DNA of 64,000 nt, from contig OY781965.2 in NCBI GenBank assembly GCA_963677395.2, forward strand, positions 3,968,001-4,032,000, given 5' to 3'. Below are positions 17,240-24,905 of this stretch, piece by piece. Position 1 is the first letter of the stretch. Every line of letters begins with the position of its first letter. The translations under genes were made by a program, and so were the position numbers. This DNA comes from G963667975 sp963677395 (GTDB taxonomy: Bacteria > Bacteroidota > Bacteroidia > Bacteroidales > G963667975). A model generated the notes under the pieces. That model did not search any database. It saw only the letters and a list, made by a program, of their open reading frames with translations, and had not been told where the DNA came from.

Positions 17240-18298
17240 CTACAATTCTAAGAGATCTGGACAAACTATATTTTTCGTTTTAATGTAAGCACTACCCCAA
17301 ACAAATCCAGAGCCAATAACAGATAATATATGAGATAATTCCCGTGTTTTAAGATCTTCTTTGATATTAGTGACCATCAAAAGAGGAATTGCAGCACAAC
17401 TTGTATTACCAAAGTCTTTTATATTAGATGGAATTTTACTTTCTTGAAGTTTTAACTTCTTCATTATGGTTGAATTTATTTTCATATTTGCCTGATGAAA
17501 TAAATAATAGTCAACACCTGAGTGCATATCAATATTGTAATGCTCACACAAAGATTTTAATGCTTTGGGACATTCTGATATAGCAAAAGAAAAAACTTCC
17601 ATTCCATCCATAACTCCGTGGATAGGAGCTCTCCTAATTCCTTCTCCTGCGTCTTGAACAACAAAAGACTCAGGAGTAGGTTGATTTCGAAAACCGCTAT
17701 ATGGACTACCTACAAATTTATAACAAGAACCATCCGATAACAAATTACTATAAATTTTATCTGCTGTTTCGTCATATTCCCAGGCCGAAGCTGTTCCTGC
17801 ATCTCCGAGTAACGGATAACGAGACTTATCTTCTGGAGAGGACGTAAGAGAATTTGTATCTCCTACTAAAAGCAATGCTTTTTTTATTGTACTTGCAGAT
17901 AATATACTGGACACAACTACAATTCCTTGTAAAAAGCCCGCACATACTGTAGAAATATCGAATGTTAAGCATGAAGTCGGTAATTTCATTCTATCCTGGA
18001 GAATACAAGATGTTGCCGGAGATCTGTAATCAGGTGTATTTGAAACAAATATCAATGCATCTATTTCTGATTTATCCCAATTTAAATCCTGAATTAGTTT
18101 TTCAGCAGCAGCTAAACAAAGATCAGACGTGCAAATACCATTATCAACAATTCTGCGTCGCTCAATACCTGTAGTTTTTGTAAATCTTTCGGCTTCGTCT
18201 TTTTTGAATACTGAAAGATCCTTTGTTTCAACGGTTTTAGCCGGCACACATGCAGCTACACCTCTTAAGGCAACATTTTTAATTTCAAGAAATGCCAT
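17240..18298 (-). CDS. 3-oxoacyl-ACP synthase III-like ketosynthase (copy 2)
   Basis: The 352-residue thiolase-fold enzyme has the complete KASIII triad: Cys in DISTVCAGFLQG, His in YLFHQANMKI and Asn in DFGNTSCAAIP. The N-terminal half contains TGIERRRIVDNGICTSDL, typical of FabH. It should condense an acyl-CoA starter with malonyl-ACP. No FabF/FabB elongating ketosynthase is present in the cluster, so a single condensation, or one per KASIII, is expected. It is a clear paralogue of the protein at 20140-21204. The gene follows the MaoC gene by 14 bases and precedes an SDR gene. A housekeeping FabH is expected elsewhere in the genome, so this is most likely a pathway-specific copy. Confidence 0.87.
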   Translation of the reverse strand: MAFLEIKNVALRGVAACVPAKTVETKDLSVFKKDEAERFTKTTGIERRRIVDNGICTSDLCLAAAEKLIQDLNWDKSEIDALIFVSNTPDYRSPATSCILQDRMKLPTSCLTFDISTVCAGFLQGIVVVSSILSASTIKKALLLVGDTNSLTSSPEDKSRYPLLGDAGTASAWEYDETADKIYSNLLSDGSCYKFVGSPYSGFRNQPTPESFVVQDAGEGIRRAPIHGVMDGMEVFSFAISECPKALKSLCEHYNIDMHSGVDYYLFHQANMKINSTIMKKLKLQESKIPSNIKDFGNTSCAAIPLLMVTNIKEDLKTRELSHILSVIGSGFVWGSAYIKTKNIVCPDLLEL

Positions 18299-18312
18299 AT
18301 GGTGTTATTTTA

Positions 18313-18717
18313 TTAAATAAATTGAATTGTATTTTTAATTTTTGTAGTACAATCAATACAGATTTTTCCTTGTGGATTTATTAATTTGCATCTTATTGTA
18401 CCAACATTCGTTTCTTTATTTACATCTATAACTTTAAATGCCATAGTATATTCTTCATCAATAAAAACAGGCCTTATAAATGTAAATTCTCTATAAACAT
18501 TAATGCTGCCTTCTCCAGGAAAATAGGCACCAATTATTCTGGAAAAACTTGATCCTGCATGCATCCCCTGAACAGCCAATCTCTTAAAGTAAGAATTTTT
18601 TGCATATTCCTCATCTAAATGCACAGGGTTAGGATCCCCAATTAGATTCACAAAATCAACTACTTCCTGCTTTGTAAACTTTATTTTTTCTTCCGTAGAG
18701 TCTCCAATTTTCAGCAT
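18313..18717 (-). CDS. MaoC-like (R)-specific enoyl hydratase/dehydratase
   Basis: The 134-residue single hot-dog protein has the hydratase-2 motif LIGDPNPVHLDEEYAKNSYF, which holds the catalytic Asp and His (DPNPVH), followed by AVQGMHAGSSFSRI. This is the PhaJ/MaoC pattern. It would add or remove water between 3-hydroxyacyl and 2-enoyl thioesters, acting on products of the neighbouring reductases. With KASIII and SDR genes on both sides, it completes a condense-reduce-dehydrate set. No dedicated enoyl reductase is obvious in the cluster, although one of the extra SDRs could take that part, so the product may be a 3-hydroxyacyl or enoyl group. Confidence 0.86.
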   Translation of the reverse strand: MLKIGDSTEEKIKFTKQEVVDFVNLIGDPNPVHLDEEYAKNSYFKRLAVQGMHAGSSFSRIIGAYFPGEGSINVYREFTFIRPVFIDEEYTMAFKVIDVNKETNVGTIRCKLINPQGKICIDCTTKIKNTIQFI

Positions 18718-18734
18718 TTTTATGTCTTTTTAAA

Positions 18735-19367
18735 TTATTCCATTTTTTTTGCAGGATTACCAATAACAGTCGTTCCTTCCTTAACTGTTCTCATAACAAC
18801 ACTTCCTGCACCAACTATTGAACTATCGCAAACTTTGATTAATGGATAAATTACAGAGCACGTATATAGAGCTACTTTATTACCAATATTATTTTTTCCA
18901 CAAATAGTAGATCGAACATATAAATGGGAAAAACCACCAATAGATGAATCATGACCTATATTGCAATGATCCTGAATAATCACATGATCATTTATTATTG
19001 TATTTACAGACAATGTGGTAAAAGCACCTATAAAAATACCCTCACCTAAAACTGTCCTCCGATTAATATTTGCAGTAGGGTGTATCAGGTTCGCAAATTT
19101 GCCACCTTTGGACTTGATAATATTGACACTTTTCTCTCTATCATTGGGACTAACATATGAGCATATAAATAAATCATCTTCACATACATTATAATCTTCT
19201 ACTGAAGAGAGTACCTGTGGTAGCTCCGGATCATTATCTAATGAATGAATATCCGGATCAATAAATCCTTTTACTTTCCATTTTACATTACAATCGGGGT
19301 TTACCAATGCATATTCATAAAGAATTTTTGCAAAATTACCCGCACCAATAATAATTAAATTCTTCAT
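18735..19367 (-). CDS. NeuD-family sugar O/N-acyltransferase
   Basis: The protein has the PglD/NeuD plan: an N-terminal Rossmann-like half starting NLIIIGAGNFAKILYEY, then a left-handed beta-helix from about residue 95 (isoleucine-rich hexapeptides, LGEGIFIGAFTTL, IIQDHCNIGHDSSIGGF, NNIGNKVAL, SSIVGAGSVVMR) and the closing VIGNPAKKM. The His in IGHDS is the likely general base. The family transfers acetyl from acetyl-CoA to sialic-type or bacillosamine-type sugars. Here it may take the acyl group made by the surrounding genes; that is inference. I chose the ATG at 19367 (MKNLIIIGAG), which removes an overlap with the next gene; the open frame extends to 19391. Confidence 0.84.
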   Translation of the reverse strand: MKNLIIIGAGNFAKILYEYALVNPDCNVKWKVKGFIDPDIHSLDNDPELPQVLSSVEDYNVCEDDLFICSYVSPNDREKSVNIIKSKGGKFANLIHPTANINRRTVLGEGIFIGAFTTLSVNTIINDHVIIQDHCNIGHDSSIGGFSHLYVRSTICGKNNIGNKVALYTCSVIYPLIKVCDSSIVGAGSVVMRTVKEGTTVIGNPAKKME

Positions 19368-19377
19368 ATCTTTATTT

Positions 19378-20127
19378 TTAATGTCCGCCATTTATAGTAA
19401 CGCCTCCATCAATTGTAAAAACACTACCAGTAACCCAGCTAGCTGCATCTGACAAAAGATAAATACACGCATAGGCAATGTCTGATGGTTTTCCTATACC
19501 AAGCGGATAAATTTTAAAATGACTTTCTAATTGCTCTTCTGTTATTATTCCGCTATCTAATGCCCTGGTTTTAATAAACCCGGGTTGAATACTATTAACC
19601 GTAATTTTCTGTGAAGCCAGTTCAAGTGCCAGCACTTTCATAAATGAATTAATAGCACCTTTTGTAGCAGAATACAAAGAATTTCCAATTTTCACATGGA
19701 AAGATGATATGGAAGAGATGAAAACAATCGATGCATTTTTGTTTATCTTCTTCTTTTTCAGCAACTTTTGAACCAACAATATTGATGAAATAATATTTGT
19801 ATTAAAAACCTCTTCTAGTGCAGCGCTAGTAATATTTTTAACAGGCAAGGTTTTTAAAACACCTGCATTTAATACCAATCCATCAAGGCAAGGCAGTTTA
19901 TCAACAATTAAGTCAATATCATCTTGAAGAGTAAGATCTCCAACTATTTGGCTATGCCCGGAGCCGCTTAAACTTAAATAGGTTTCATTTAAACGATCAG
20001 GATTTCTTCCGGTAATAACTATTTGAGATCCCATATTCGCACATTCCTGAGCAATACTTACTCCTAAACCAGAAGAAGCACCCGTAATAAATATCGTTTT
20101 GCCTTCTAATGAAAATGGATTATGCAT
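19378..20127 (-). CDS. FabG-like short-chain reductase (copy 1 of KASIII-SDR pair)
   Basis: This 249-residue SDR carries IFITGASSGLGVSIA, LVLNAGVLKT, VFISSISS and YSATKGAINSF (Ser, Tyr-x3-Lys complete), and ends FTIDGGVTINGGH. It follows the KASIII gene by 12 bases and should reduce its 3-ketoacyl product. It is a paralogue of the SDR at 16461-17216, so the KASIII-SDR pair seems to have been duplicated within the operon. The two copies differ in the loop after the catalytic serine (SSFHVKIGNS against GNEVTTVGLA), which may reflect different acyl chains. Confidence 0.84.
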   Translation of the reverse strand: MHNPFSLEGKTIFITGASSGLGVSIAQECANMGSQIVITGRNPDRLNETYLSLSGSGHSQIVGDLTLQDDIDLIVDKLPCLDGLVLNAGVLKTLPVKNITSAALEEVFNTNIISSILLVQKLLKKKKINKNASIVFISSISSFHVKIGNSLYSATKGAINSFMKVLALELASQKITVNSIQPGFIKTRALDSGIITEEQLESHFKIYPLGIGKPSDIAYACIYLLSDAASWVTGSVFTIDGGVTINGGH

Positions 20128-20139
20128 AACAACTACAGA

Positions 20140-21204
20140 TTATAACATTTGTAATTCAGAACAGATAATTTTCCCCGTTTTTACTCTTGCAGAACCTAAC
20201 GAAAAGCCTACACCTATTACAGTCATCATCAAATCTAACTCTTTTTCCTGTAATTCTTCCTTTAAATTGGTAACCATAAGCAACGGGATTGTAGCTGCAC
20301 TTGTGTTTCCAAATTCATGTAAATTATAAGGTACTTTTTCTGCAGGTAATTTAAGTTTCTTTCTCAACTTCTCACATAAGAACTTATTAGCCTGATGAAG
20401 AAGAAAGTAGTCAATTTCTTCATCGTTAAAAGGAAACTTTTCCTTAAGCATAGAAACACTTTTAGGCACATTAGCCATTGCAAATGAAAATACTTCTAAA
20501 CCATCCATTTTTTCATGCAATCTTGTGCGTCTGATTCCATCACCACAATCTTCCATAATAAATGATTTTTCATTTACAGGATTTCTGCTTCCTCCATCCG
20601 GCACAATTACAGAAGCCCTGCCAGAACCATCTGTCATATAATGAAAATCCATTATATCTCCACCTTCAGGAGAATATTCAAGTGCTGTAACTGTTCCGGC
20701 ATCACCTAATAGCAGGTACATACTTCTGTCTTCATAACTAGCAAATACGGATTGTGTATTTCCCACCATCAATAATGCTTTTTTAAATGTACCGCCCTGT
20801 AATAAACTTCCTATTACACCAAGTCCATACAAGTAACCCGAACATCCAAATGAAATATCAAACGCCATGCAAGACGTTGGAAGACCCATCTTATCCTGTA
20901 ATACACATGCGGTAGCAGGTAATTTATAGTCAGCAGATTGCGAAACAAATACTAATAAATCTATTTCTGACTTATCCCACCCAAGATCATTTAAGAGTTT
21001 TTCACCTGCTTTCTGACATAAATCACTTGTACAGATTGACCCATCGTGAATTGCACAATGACGTCTTTCCACACCTGTTGTTTGAATATACTTTTCAATT
21101 TCTTCCTTAGGGATCAACTCGTAATCTCTGTTTTCTTCAACCCTCTCTGGTACACAAGCAGATAGTCCTTTTATTTTTACATTTTTTACACTTACGTATG
21201 ACAT
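20140..21204 (-). CDS. 3-oxoacyl-ACP synthase III-like ketosynthase (copy 1)
   Basis: The KASIII triad is complete: Cys in DISFGCSGYLYG, His in FLLHQANKFL and Asn in EFGNTSAATIP. TTGVERRHCAIHDGSICTSDL matches FabH-type N-terminal halves. I start at the ATG at 21204 (MSYVSVKNVKIKG), because its paralogue at 17240 begins at the same place. The frame upstream to 21273 runs through a palindromic repeat and would add 23 residues that the paralogue lacks. Role: condensation of an acyl-CoA with malonyl-ACP made by the FabD and ACP encoded just upstream. The 155-base gap to the ACP gene holds an inverted repeat that could act as an attenuator or a processing site. Confidence 0.87.
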   Translation of the reverse strand: MSYVSVKNVKIKGLSACVPERVEENRDYELIPKEEIEKYIQTTGVERRHCAIHDGSICTSDLCQKAGEKLLNDLGWDKSEIDLLVFVSQSADYKLPATACVLQDKMGLPTSCMAFDISFGCSGYLYGLGVIGSLLQGGTFKKALLMVGNTQSVFASYEDRSMYLLLGDAGTVTALEYSPEGGDIMDFHYMTDGSGRASVIVPDGGSRNPVNEKSFIMEDCGDGIRRTRLHEKMDGLEVFSFAMANVPKSVSMLKEKFPFNDEEIDYFLLHQANKFLCEKLRKKLKLPAEKVPYNLHEFGNTSAATIPLLMVTNLKEELQEKELDLMMTVIGVGFSLGSARVKTGKIICSELQML

Positions 21205-21233
21205 ACACTTGAGATTTAAATATTTTTTTAAAT

Positions 21234-21350
21234 AAGGCTGTTTAAAAATCTGAAATCCAATATACTTCGACAATATTAAGTATTGCAGTTTATAGAATTA
21301 CAAAAACAAAAGTCGATTATTATGTTTTCTGCTTCTTTAAACAGCCTCTT
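21234..21350. repeat. Inverted repeat of the GGCTGTTTaaa family inside the acyl operon
   Basis: The left arm AAGGCTGTTTAAA (21234-21246) pairs with the right arm TTTAAACAGCCTC (21338-21350) across about 90 bases. The same arm sequence occurs in the terminator after mutB (43490) and in the palindrome before gatE (48530). It lies between the ACP and the first KASIII gene. It has no T-run typical of a strong terminator in the direction of the operon, so partial attenuation or mRNA processing is possible. Confidence 0.6.
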
Positions 21351-21359
21351 AAGCTCAAA

Positions 21360-21593
21360 TTACTTAGCAAGAATCAAGTTATACAATTCTTCGATAGTTT
21401 TTACACTTCTCAAATCAGCACCTGTAACTCTTTTTTCAAATTCATCATCGATCATAGAAATTATTGAAAGGGCTACTAATGAACCCCATTCTTCTAACTC
21501 CATAAAAACTGTAGTTGGTAAAAAGCTTTCTACAGGAGTGTCATCAAACTGTTCTGCAAATACTTGTACAAATTCATTAAGTTCCATAATCAT
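21360..21593 (-). CDS. Acyl carrier protein
   Basis: The 77-residue acidic protein has the ACP helix-II region EEWGSLVALSIISMID. The Ser after Gly is in the place of the phosphopantetheine serine; the usual DSL triad reads GSL here. PTTVFMELEEWGSL is the typical loop before it, and VKTIEELYNLIL the typical last helix. After modification it would carry malonyl and the growing acyl chain for the two KASIII enzymes. It lies 5 bases after the FabD gene. The Asp-to-Gly change next to the serine is unusual but does not remove the attachment residue. A second ATG two codons in is an alternative start. Confidence 0.85.
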   Translation of the reverse strand: MIMELNEFVQVFAEQFDDTPVESFLPTTVFMELEEWGSLVALSIISMIDDEFEKRVTGADLRSVKTIEELYNLILAK

Positions 21594-21598
21594 TAATT

Positions 21599-22528
21599 TT
21601 AAAGTGAATAATTTTTTATTAAACCATTATATAAGGGAATTGATAGTAATGTATCTACTTTCTTATCAGGACACATTCTTGCTACTATTTTTTGAAGGGT
21701 ATCGTCTGTACCCACTTCATAATATTCATCAACTCCATCTGTTTCCATATTTTGTGTCATCGTTGTCCATAAAACAGGATGTGTAATATGCTCAATCAAG
21801 TTATTTTTAATTTCATCAGGATTAGTATGAGACTTTGCATCAACACATTGATAAATTGGACAAACAGGATTATTAAATTTCGTTTTTTTAATTATTTCAC
21901 CGAGTTCAATTCTAGCTTCTTCCATATATGGAGAATGGAAAGACCCACCTATTGCAAGAGGGATTGCTTTTTTTGCACCTTCCTCTTTGAATGCTTTACA
22001 AGCTATTTTTATTCCTTTTCTAGAACCTGTAATAACTACTTGTCCTGGGCCATTATAATTTGCAAAATAAACAGGTTCATTTGTTTCGCTGTAAATCTCC
22101 TGAATTCTTCTTGAGATATAGTCTTCGGGTAATCCAATTACAGCCCCCATCGCAGTGTCATATTTTTCACAAACTTTTTGTGCAATTAAAGCCCGGTTAA
22201 GAACCAAATTCAAACCATCATCAAAACTGAGTGTGCCGTTAACAACCAATGCTGCAAATTCGCCTAAAGAGTGTCCAGCAACAACATCCGGCCGCAAATC
22301 GTTTTGCGTTAGTGCCAAAATTACTTCATATAAAAAAACTGATGGCTGGGTATTTTTTGTTTCCATTAGATCCAATTCACTACCATAAAACATAACATCA
22401 GATATTCTTCTTCCAAGTAATTCATTTGCATATTCAAACAGATCCTTTGCTTTAGGAAAGTTTTCATACAGGTCCTTGCCCATTCCTTCTTTTTGGCATC
22501 CCTGGCCTGGAAAAATAAATGCTTTCAT
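21599..22528 (-). CDS. Malonyl-CoA:ACP transacylase (FabD-like)
   Basis: The 309-residue protein has the full acyltransferase set: FIFPGQGCQKEGMG at the N-terminus, the nucleophile elbow AGHSLGEFAAL with the catalytic Ser near residue 88, the Arg in NRALIAQ that binds the malonyl carboxylate, YNGPGQVVITG, and the catalytic His in GGSFHSPYM. In polyketide acyltransferases a phenylalanine before this His (HAFH) goes with malonyl, and YASH with methylmalonyl; the SFH here points to malonyl. It loads the adjacent ACP. It is the first gene of the acyl block and is separated from the dehydrogenase gene upstream by 437 bases holding a pseudogene, so the block may have its own promoter. Confidence 0.9.
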   Translation of the reverse strand: MKAFIFPGQGCQKEGMGKDLYENFPKAKDLFEYANELLGRRISDVMFYGSELDLMETKNTQPSVFLYEVILALTQNDLRPDVVAGHSLGEFAALVVNGTLSFDDGLNLVLNRALIAQKVCEKYDTAMGAVIGLPEDYISRRIQEIYSETNEPVYFANYNGPGQVVITGSRKGIKIACKAFKEEGAKKAIPLAIGGSFHSPYMEEARIELGEIIKKTKFNNPVCPIYQCVDAKSHTNPDEIKNNLIEHITHPVLWTTMTQNMETDGVDEYYEVGTDDTLQKIVARMCPDKKVDTLLSIPLYNGLIKNYSL

Positions 22529-22552
22529 ATATTTCAGATTAATTAACTGTAA

Positions 22553-22790
22553 TTATCTATCTTTTCTTATGCTAAATAGTTCAAATACAATATTTTTCAT
22601 AATTCCTCGATCTACCATCAAATAAAAAAGCTGGCTTCTTCATCTCTTTATAGATGCGTCCTAATCAAGAGATTTAAACTCATCCCACTCCATAAGAACT
22701 GCAATTACATGTGCATCTTTACATGCATCATAAGTGTTAGAAACAACATGAAGTAACTTTTGTTCTCTTTTGATTTTTAAACAGTCTGAA
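22553..22790 (-). pseudogene. Decayed 3' end of a UDP-glucose 6-dehydrogenase gene
   Basis: On the minus strand, one frame reads SNTYDACKDAHVIAVLMEWD and ends EFKSLD before a TAG. Shifted by one base, the next stretch reads RIYKEMKKPAFLFDGR, and a further shift gives NIVFELFSIRK and a stop. In order, these are the last about 65 residues of UDP-glucose dehydrogenase (YEAxxxAHAxxxxTEWDEFKxLD, then the KPAFxFDGRN and FxVYSIGK ends). At least one stop and two frameshifts are present and the N-terminal catalytic part is missing. The fragment lies between the intact UDP-HexNAc dehydrogenase gene and fabD. The 175 bases between it and the dehydrogenase stop hold no recognisable gene. Confidence 0.82.
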
Positions 22791-22965
22791 TCAGCAGATT
22801 ATCCATTTTTCAGGTCTTGTTTCATCCTGAATGGCATCAACAATATTTAGATGAGAGTTTTTAAAGTGATGACAGCTATTGCTGAATATTCAACGCGATA
22901 TACTTTTATTATTCAGATTAATTATTTTGATTTTCATGCGTATATCTGTTTTTAGGGGATAATCT

Positions 22966-24243
22966 TTACAATCTTCCATCCACCATTTCTATTGGCAACA
23001 GTGCCTTTATATCATAAAGAACAGATTCTTTCTTGCGTTTTGAAAAGTCTATTTTTAAAAACTCGCGATGAGAAACGGCCAATACGATAGTTGTATAATT
23101 TTCCAGATTATATTTTTCGATTAGCTCTTCACCATATTCATGCTTTACATCTGCTTTGTTTGCCCAAGGATCATAGATATCTACTTTACACCCAAACTGA
23201 CGTAATTCATTTACGACGTCCACCACTTTGGTATTGCGTACATCCGGGCAATTTTCTTTAAAGGTTACTCCCAAAACAAGTACGGGAGCGTGATTTACCG
23301 GCAGGTTTTTCTTAATCATCAGTTTTACAATCTGAGCGGCAACCCAAGCACCCATTCCATCGTTCATACGACGTCCAGCCAGAATGATTTCTGGATGATA
23401 GCCTACTTCCTGTGCTTTTTGTGCAATGTAGTAGGGATCTACACCTATACAGTGCCCACCTACCAAACCTGGAGAAAATTTTAAAAAGTTCCATTTAGTA
23501 CCAGCAGCATCAAGTACAGAGCGTGTATCAAGGCTCATGTGTGCACAGATACGGGCAAGTTCATTTACAAAGGCAATATTAATATCGCGCTGTGAGTTTT
23601 CTATTACTTTAGCAGTTTCTGCTACACGAATACTAGGAGCCTTATGCGTACCTGCCTTAATCACCTTTTTGTAAAGCTGATCCACCACTTCGGCTATTTC
23701 AGGAGTTGAACCGGAAGTAACCTTATGGATAGTGGTTACGGTATGCTCTTTATCACCAGGGTTGATGCGTTCGGGAGAATAGCCTGCATAAAAGTCCACA
23801 TTCAGTTTCATTCCTGCAGTTTGTTCAATCACAGGGATGCAGTCTTCCTCGGTACAACCAGGATAAACAGTTGATTCATAAATAATTATGTCATTTTTCT
23901 TGATTACTTTTCCGATGGTTTCGCTGGCTTTAACAAGCGGAGTCAAATCAGGGCGGTTATTTTTATCAACCGGAGTAGGAACTGTTACGATATAGATATT
24001 ACAGTCACGGATTTCGTCCAGTTTACTGGTAAGATACATACCTTTATCTTTGGGTATTTCCACCATCAGGACAGATTGCAAATTATCGTCTTCTACTTCG
24101 AGAGTGTTGTCATGGCCTAAATTGAGTTCATTAATGCGGTCTTGCTTAATATCAAAACCTATTACAGAAAAATGTTTGGCAAATTCCACGGCCAGAGGCA
24201 ATCCTACGTAGCCAAGGCCAATCATACAAATTTTATGAGACAT
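22966..24243 (-). CDS. UDP-N-acetylhexosamine 6-dehydrogenase (WbpA/TviB-like)
   Basis: The protein of about 425 residues begins MSHKICMIGLGYVGLPLAVE (NAD loop) and has TVPTPVDKNNRPDLTPL, YESTVYPGCTEE, GYSPERINPGD, the catalytic Cys in GGHCIGVDPYY, and VLGVTFKENCPDVRNTKV. These features place it with TviB/WbpO/WbpA, which oxidise UDP-GlcNAc or UDP-GalNAc to the uronic acid, rather than with UDP-glucose dehydrogenase. I start at 24243; the frame runs on to 24303 but the extra 20 residues precede the NAD loop without homology. It follows the winged-helix regulator gene at the head of the locus. Its product is a likely capsule or O-antigen component or a precursor to further modified uronic acids. 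Confidence 0.9.
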   Translation of the reverse strand: MSHKICMIGLGYVGLPLAVEFAKHFSVIGFDIKQDRINELNLGHDNTLEVEDDNLQSVLMVEIPKDKGMYLTSKLDEIRDCNIYIVTVPTPVDKNNRPDLTPLVKASETIGKVIKKNDIIIYESTVYPGCTEEDCIPVIEQTAGMKLNVDFYAGYSPERINPGDKEHTVTTIHKVTSGSTPEIAEVVDQLYKKVIKAGTHKAPSIRVAETAKVIENSQRDINIAFVNELARICAHMSLDTRSVLDAAGTKWNFLKFSPGLVGGHCIGVDPYYIAQKAQEVGYHPEIILAGRRMNDGMGAWVAAQIVKLMIKKNLPVNHAPVLVLGVTFKENCPDVRNTKVVDVVNELRQFGCKVDIYDPWANKADVKHEYGEELIEKYNLENYTTIVLAVSHREFLKIDFSKRKKESVLYDIKALLPIEMVDGRL

Positions 24244-24347
24244 AGATTCTATTTTTGGTAAAACAAGAGGGTCTTTTGGGGTACTACTGTAACAAAGTAA
24301 CACGATTAAATGGGGATGGGGCTATCATATTCTAACTTTTGGCTTCT

Positions 24348-24905
24348 CTATTTTTTCCAGATAAGCAGTACATCTTCCTTAAGCAAGGTAAATTTAAGTT
24401 TTTTAAATTCAATTGATGTATAGAGCATGTAACGGATCTTACGGTTAATTATTTCTTCTGCTTTATGGCAAAGCCGGGCAAGGTTTTCAACGTTGATATT
24501 GCTTCCAATGATAATCAAATCAATGATTGGTCCATCAATTCCTTTGGCAAAATCACCGGTAAGATAAACTTCTTCGGGATCACCTAGTTTTCCAATCACT
24601 TTTTCGATAATATGGTCAATCCCTATATACTTCCGAACAAGATCCTGAATATTCTGAAAGAGTGGATGTTTTGCATTTGCCCGAAATAACTTCCGATTAC
24701 TTTCGGTTCGGGATGTCAGCAAACCAGCCTTCTCAAATCGGTTCAATTCCTGACGTATAGAGTTGGATGACTCATCAAACTCCTGTTCTAATCCACGTAA
24801 GTATGATTCTGTCTGGCTGTTTAAAAAAAATTTCAACAGCAGTTTTATTCGAGTTTTACTGGTAATGAGAGTGTCTAACACTTGAGGGGGTATATTAAAA
24901 TTCAA
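24348..24905 (-). CDS. Winged-helix protein with degenerate nucleotidyltransferase domain
   Basis: Residues about 10-85 form a winged helix (KTRIKLLLKFF, SIRQELNRFEKAGLL, RTESNRKLFRANAKHPL). Residues about 95-185 resemble a MNT-type minimal nucleotidyltransferase, but the catalytic GS-x-DxD reads LTGDFAKGIDGPIIDLIIIG: the GS is GD and the first Asp of the DxD is missing, so catalysis is unlikely. Such proteins sit at the head of Bacteroidota surface-polysaccharide loci and are taken as transcription regulators. There is no ATG near the start: the first possible start after an in-frame TGA is TTG at 24905, with a GTG a few codons later. It probably controls the operon that follows. Confidence 0.7.
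   Translation of the reverse strand: MNFNIPPQVLDTLITSKTRIKLLLKFFLNSQTESYLRGLEQEFDESSNSIRQELNRFEKAGLLTSRTESNRKLFRANAKHPLFQNIQDLVRKYIGIDHIIEKVIGKLGDPEEVYLTGDFAKGIDGPIIDLIIIGSNINVENLARLCHKAEEIINRKIRYMLYTSIEFKKLKFTLLKEDVLLIWKK

Noticed and set aside
22966..24243. UDP-glucose 6-dehydrogenase as the identity of the intact dehydrogenase
   Set aside because: TVPTPVD, SPERINPGD and GGHCIGVDPYY follow the UDP-HexNAc dehydrogenase type (WbpA/TviB).
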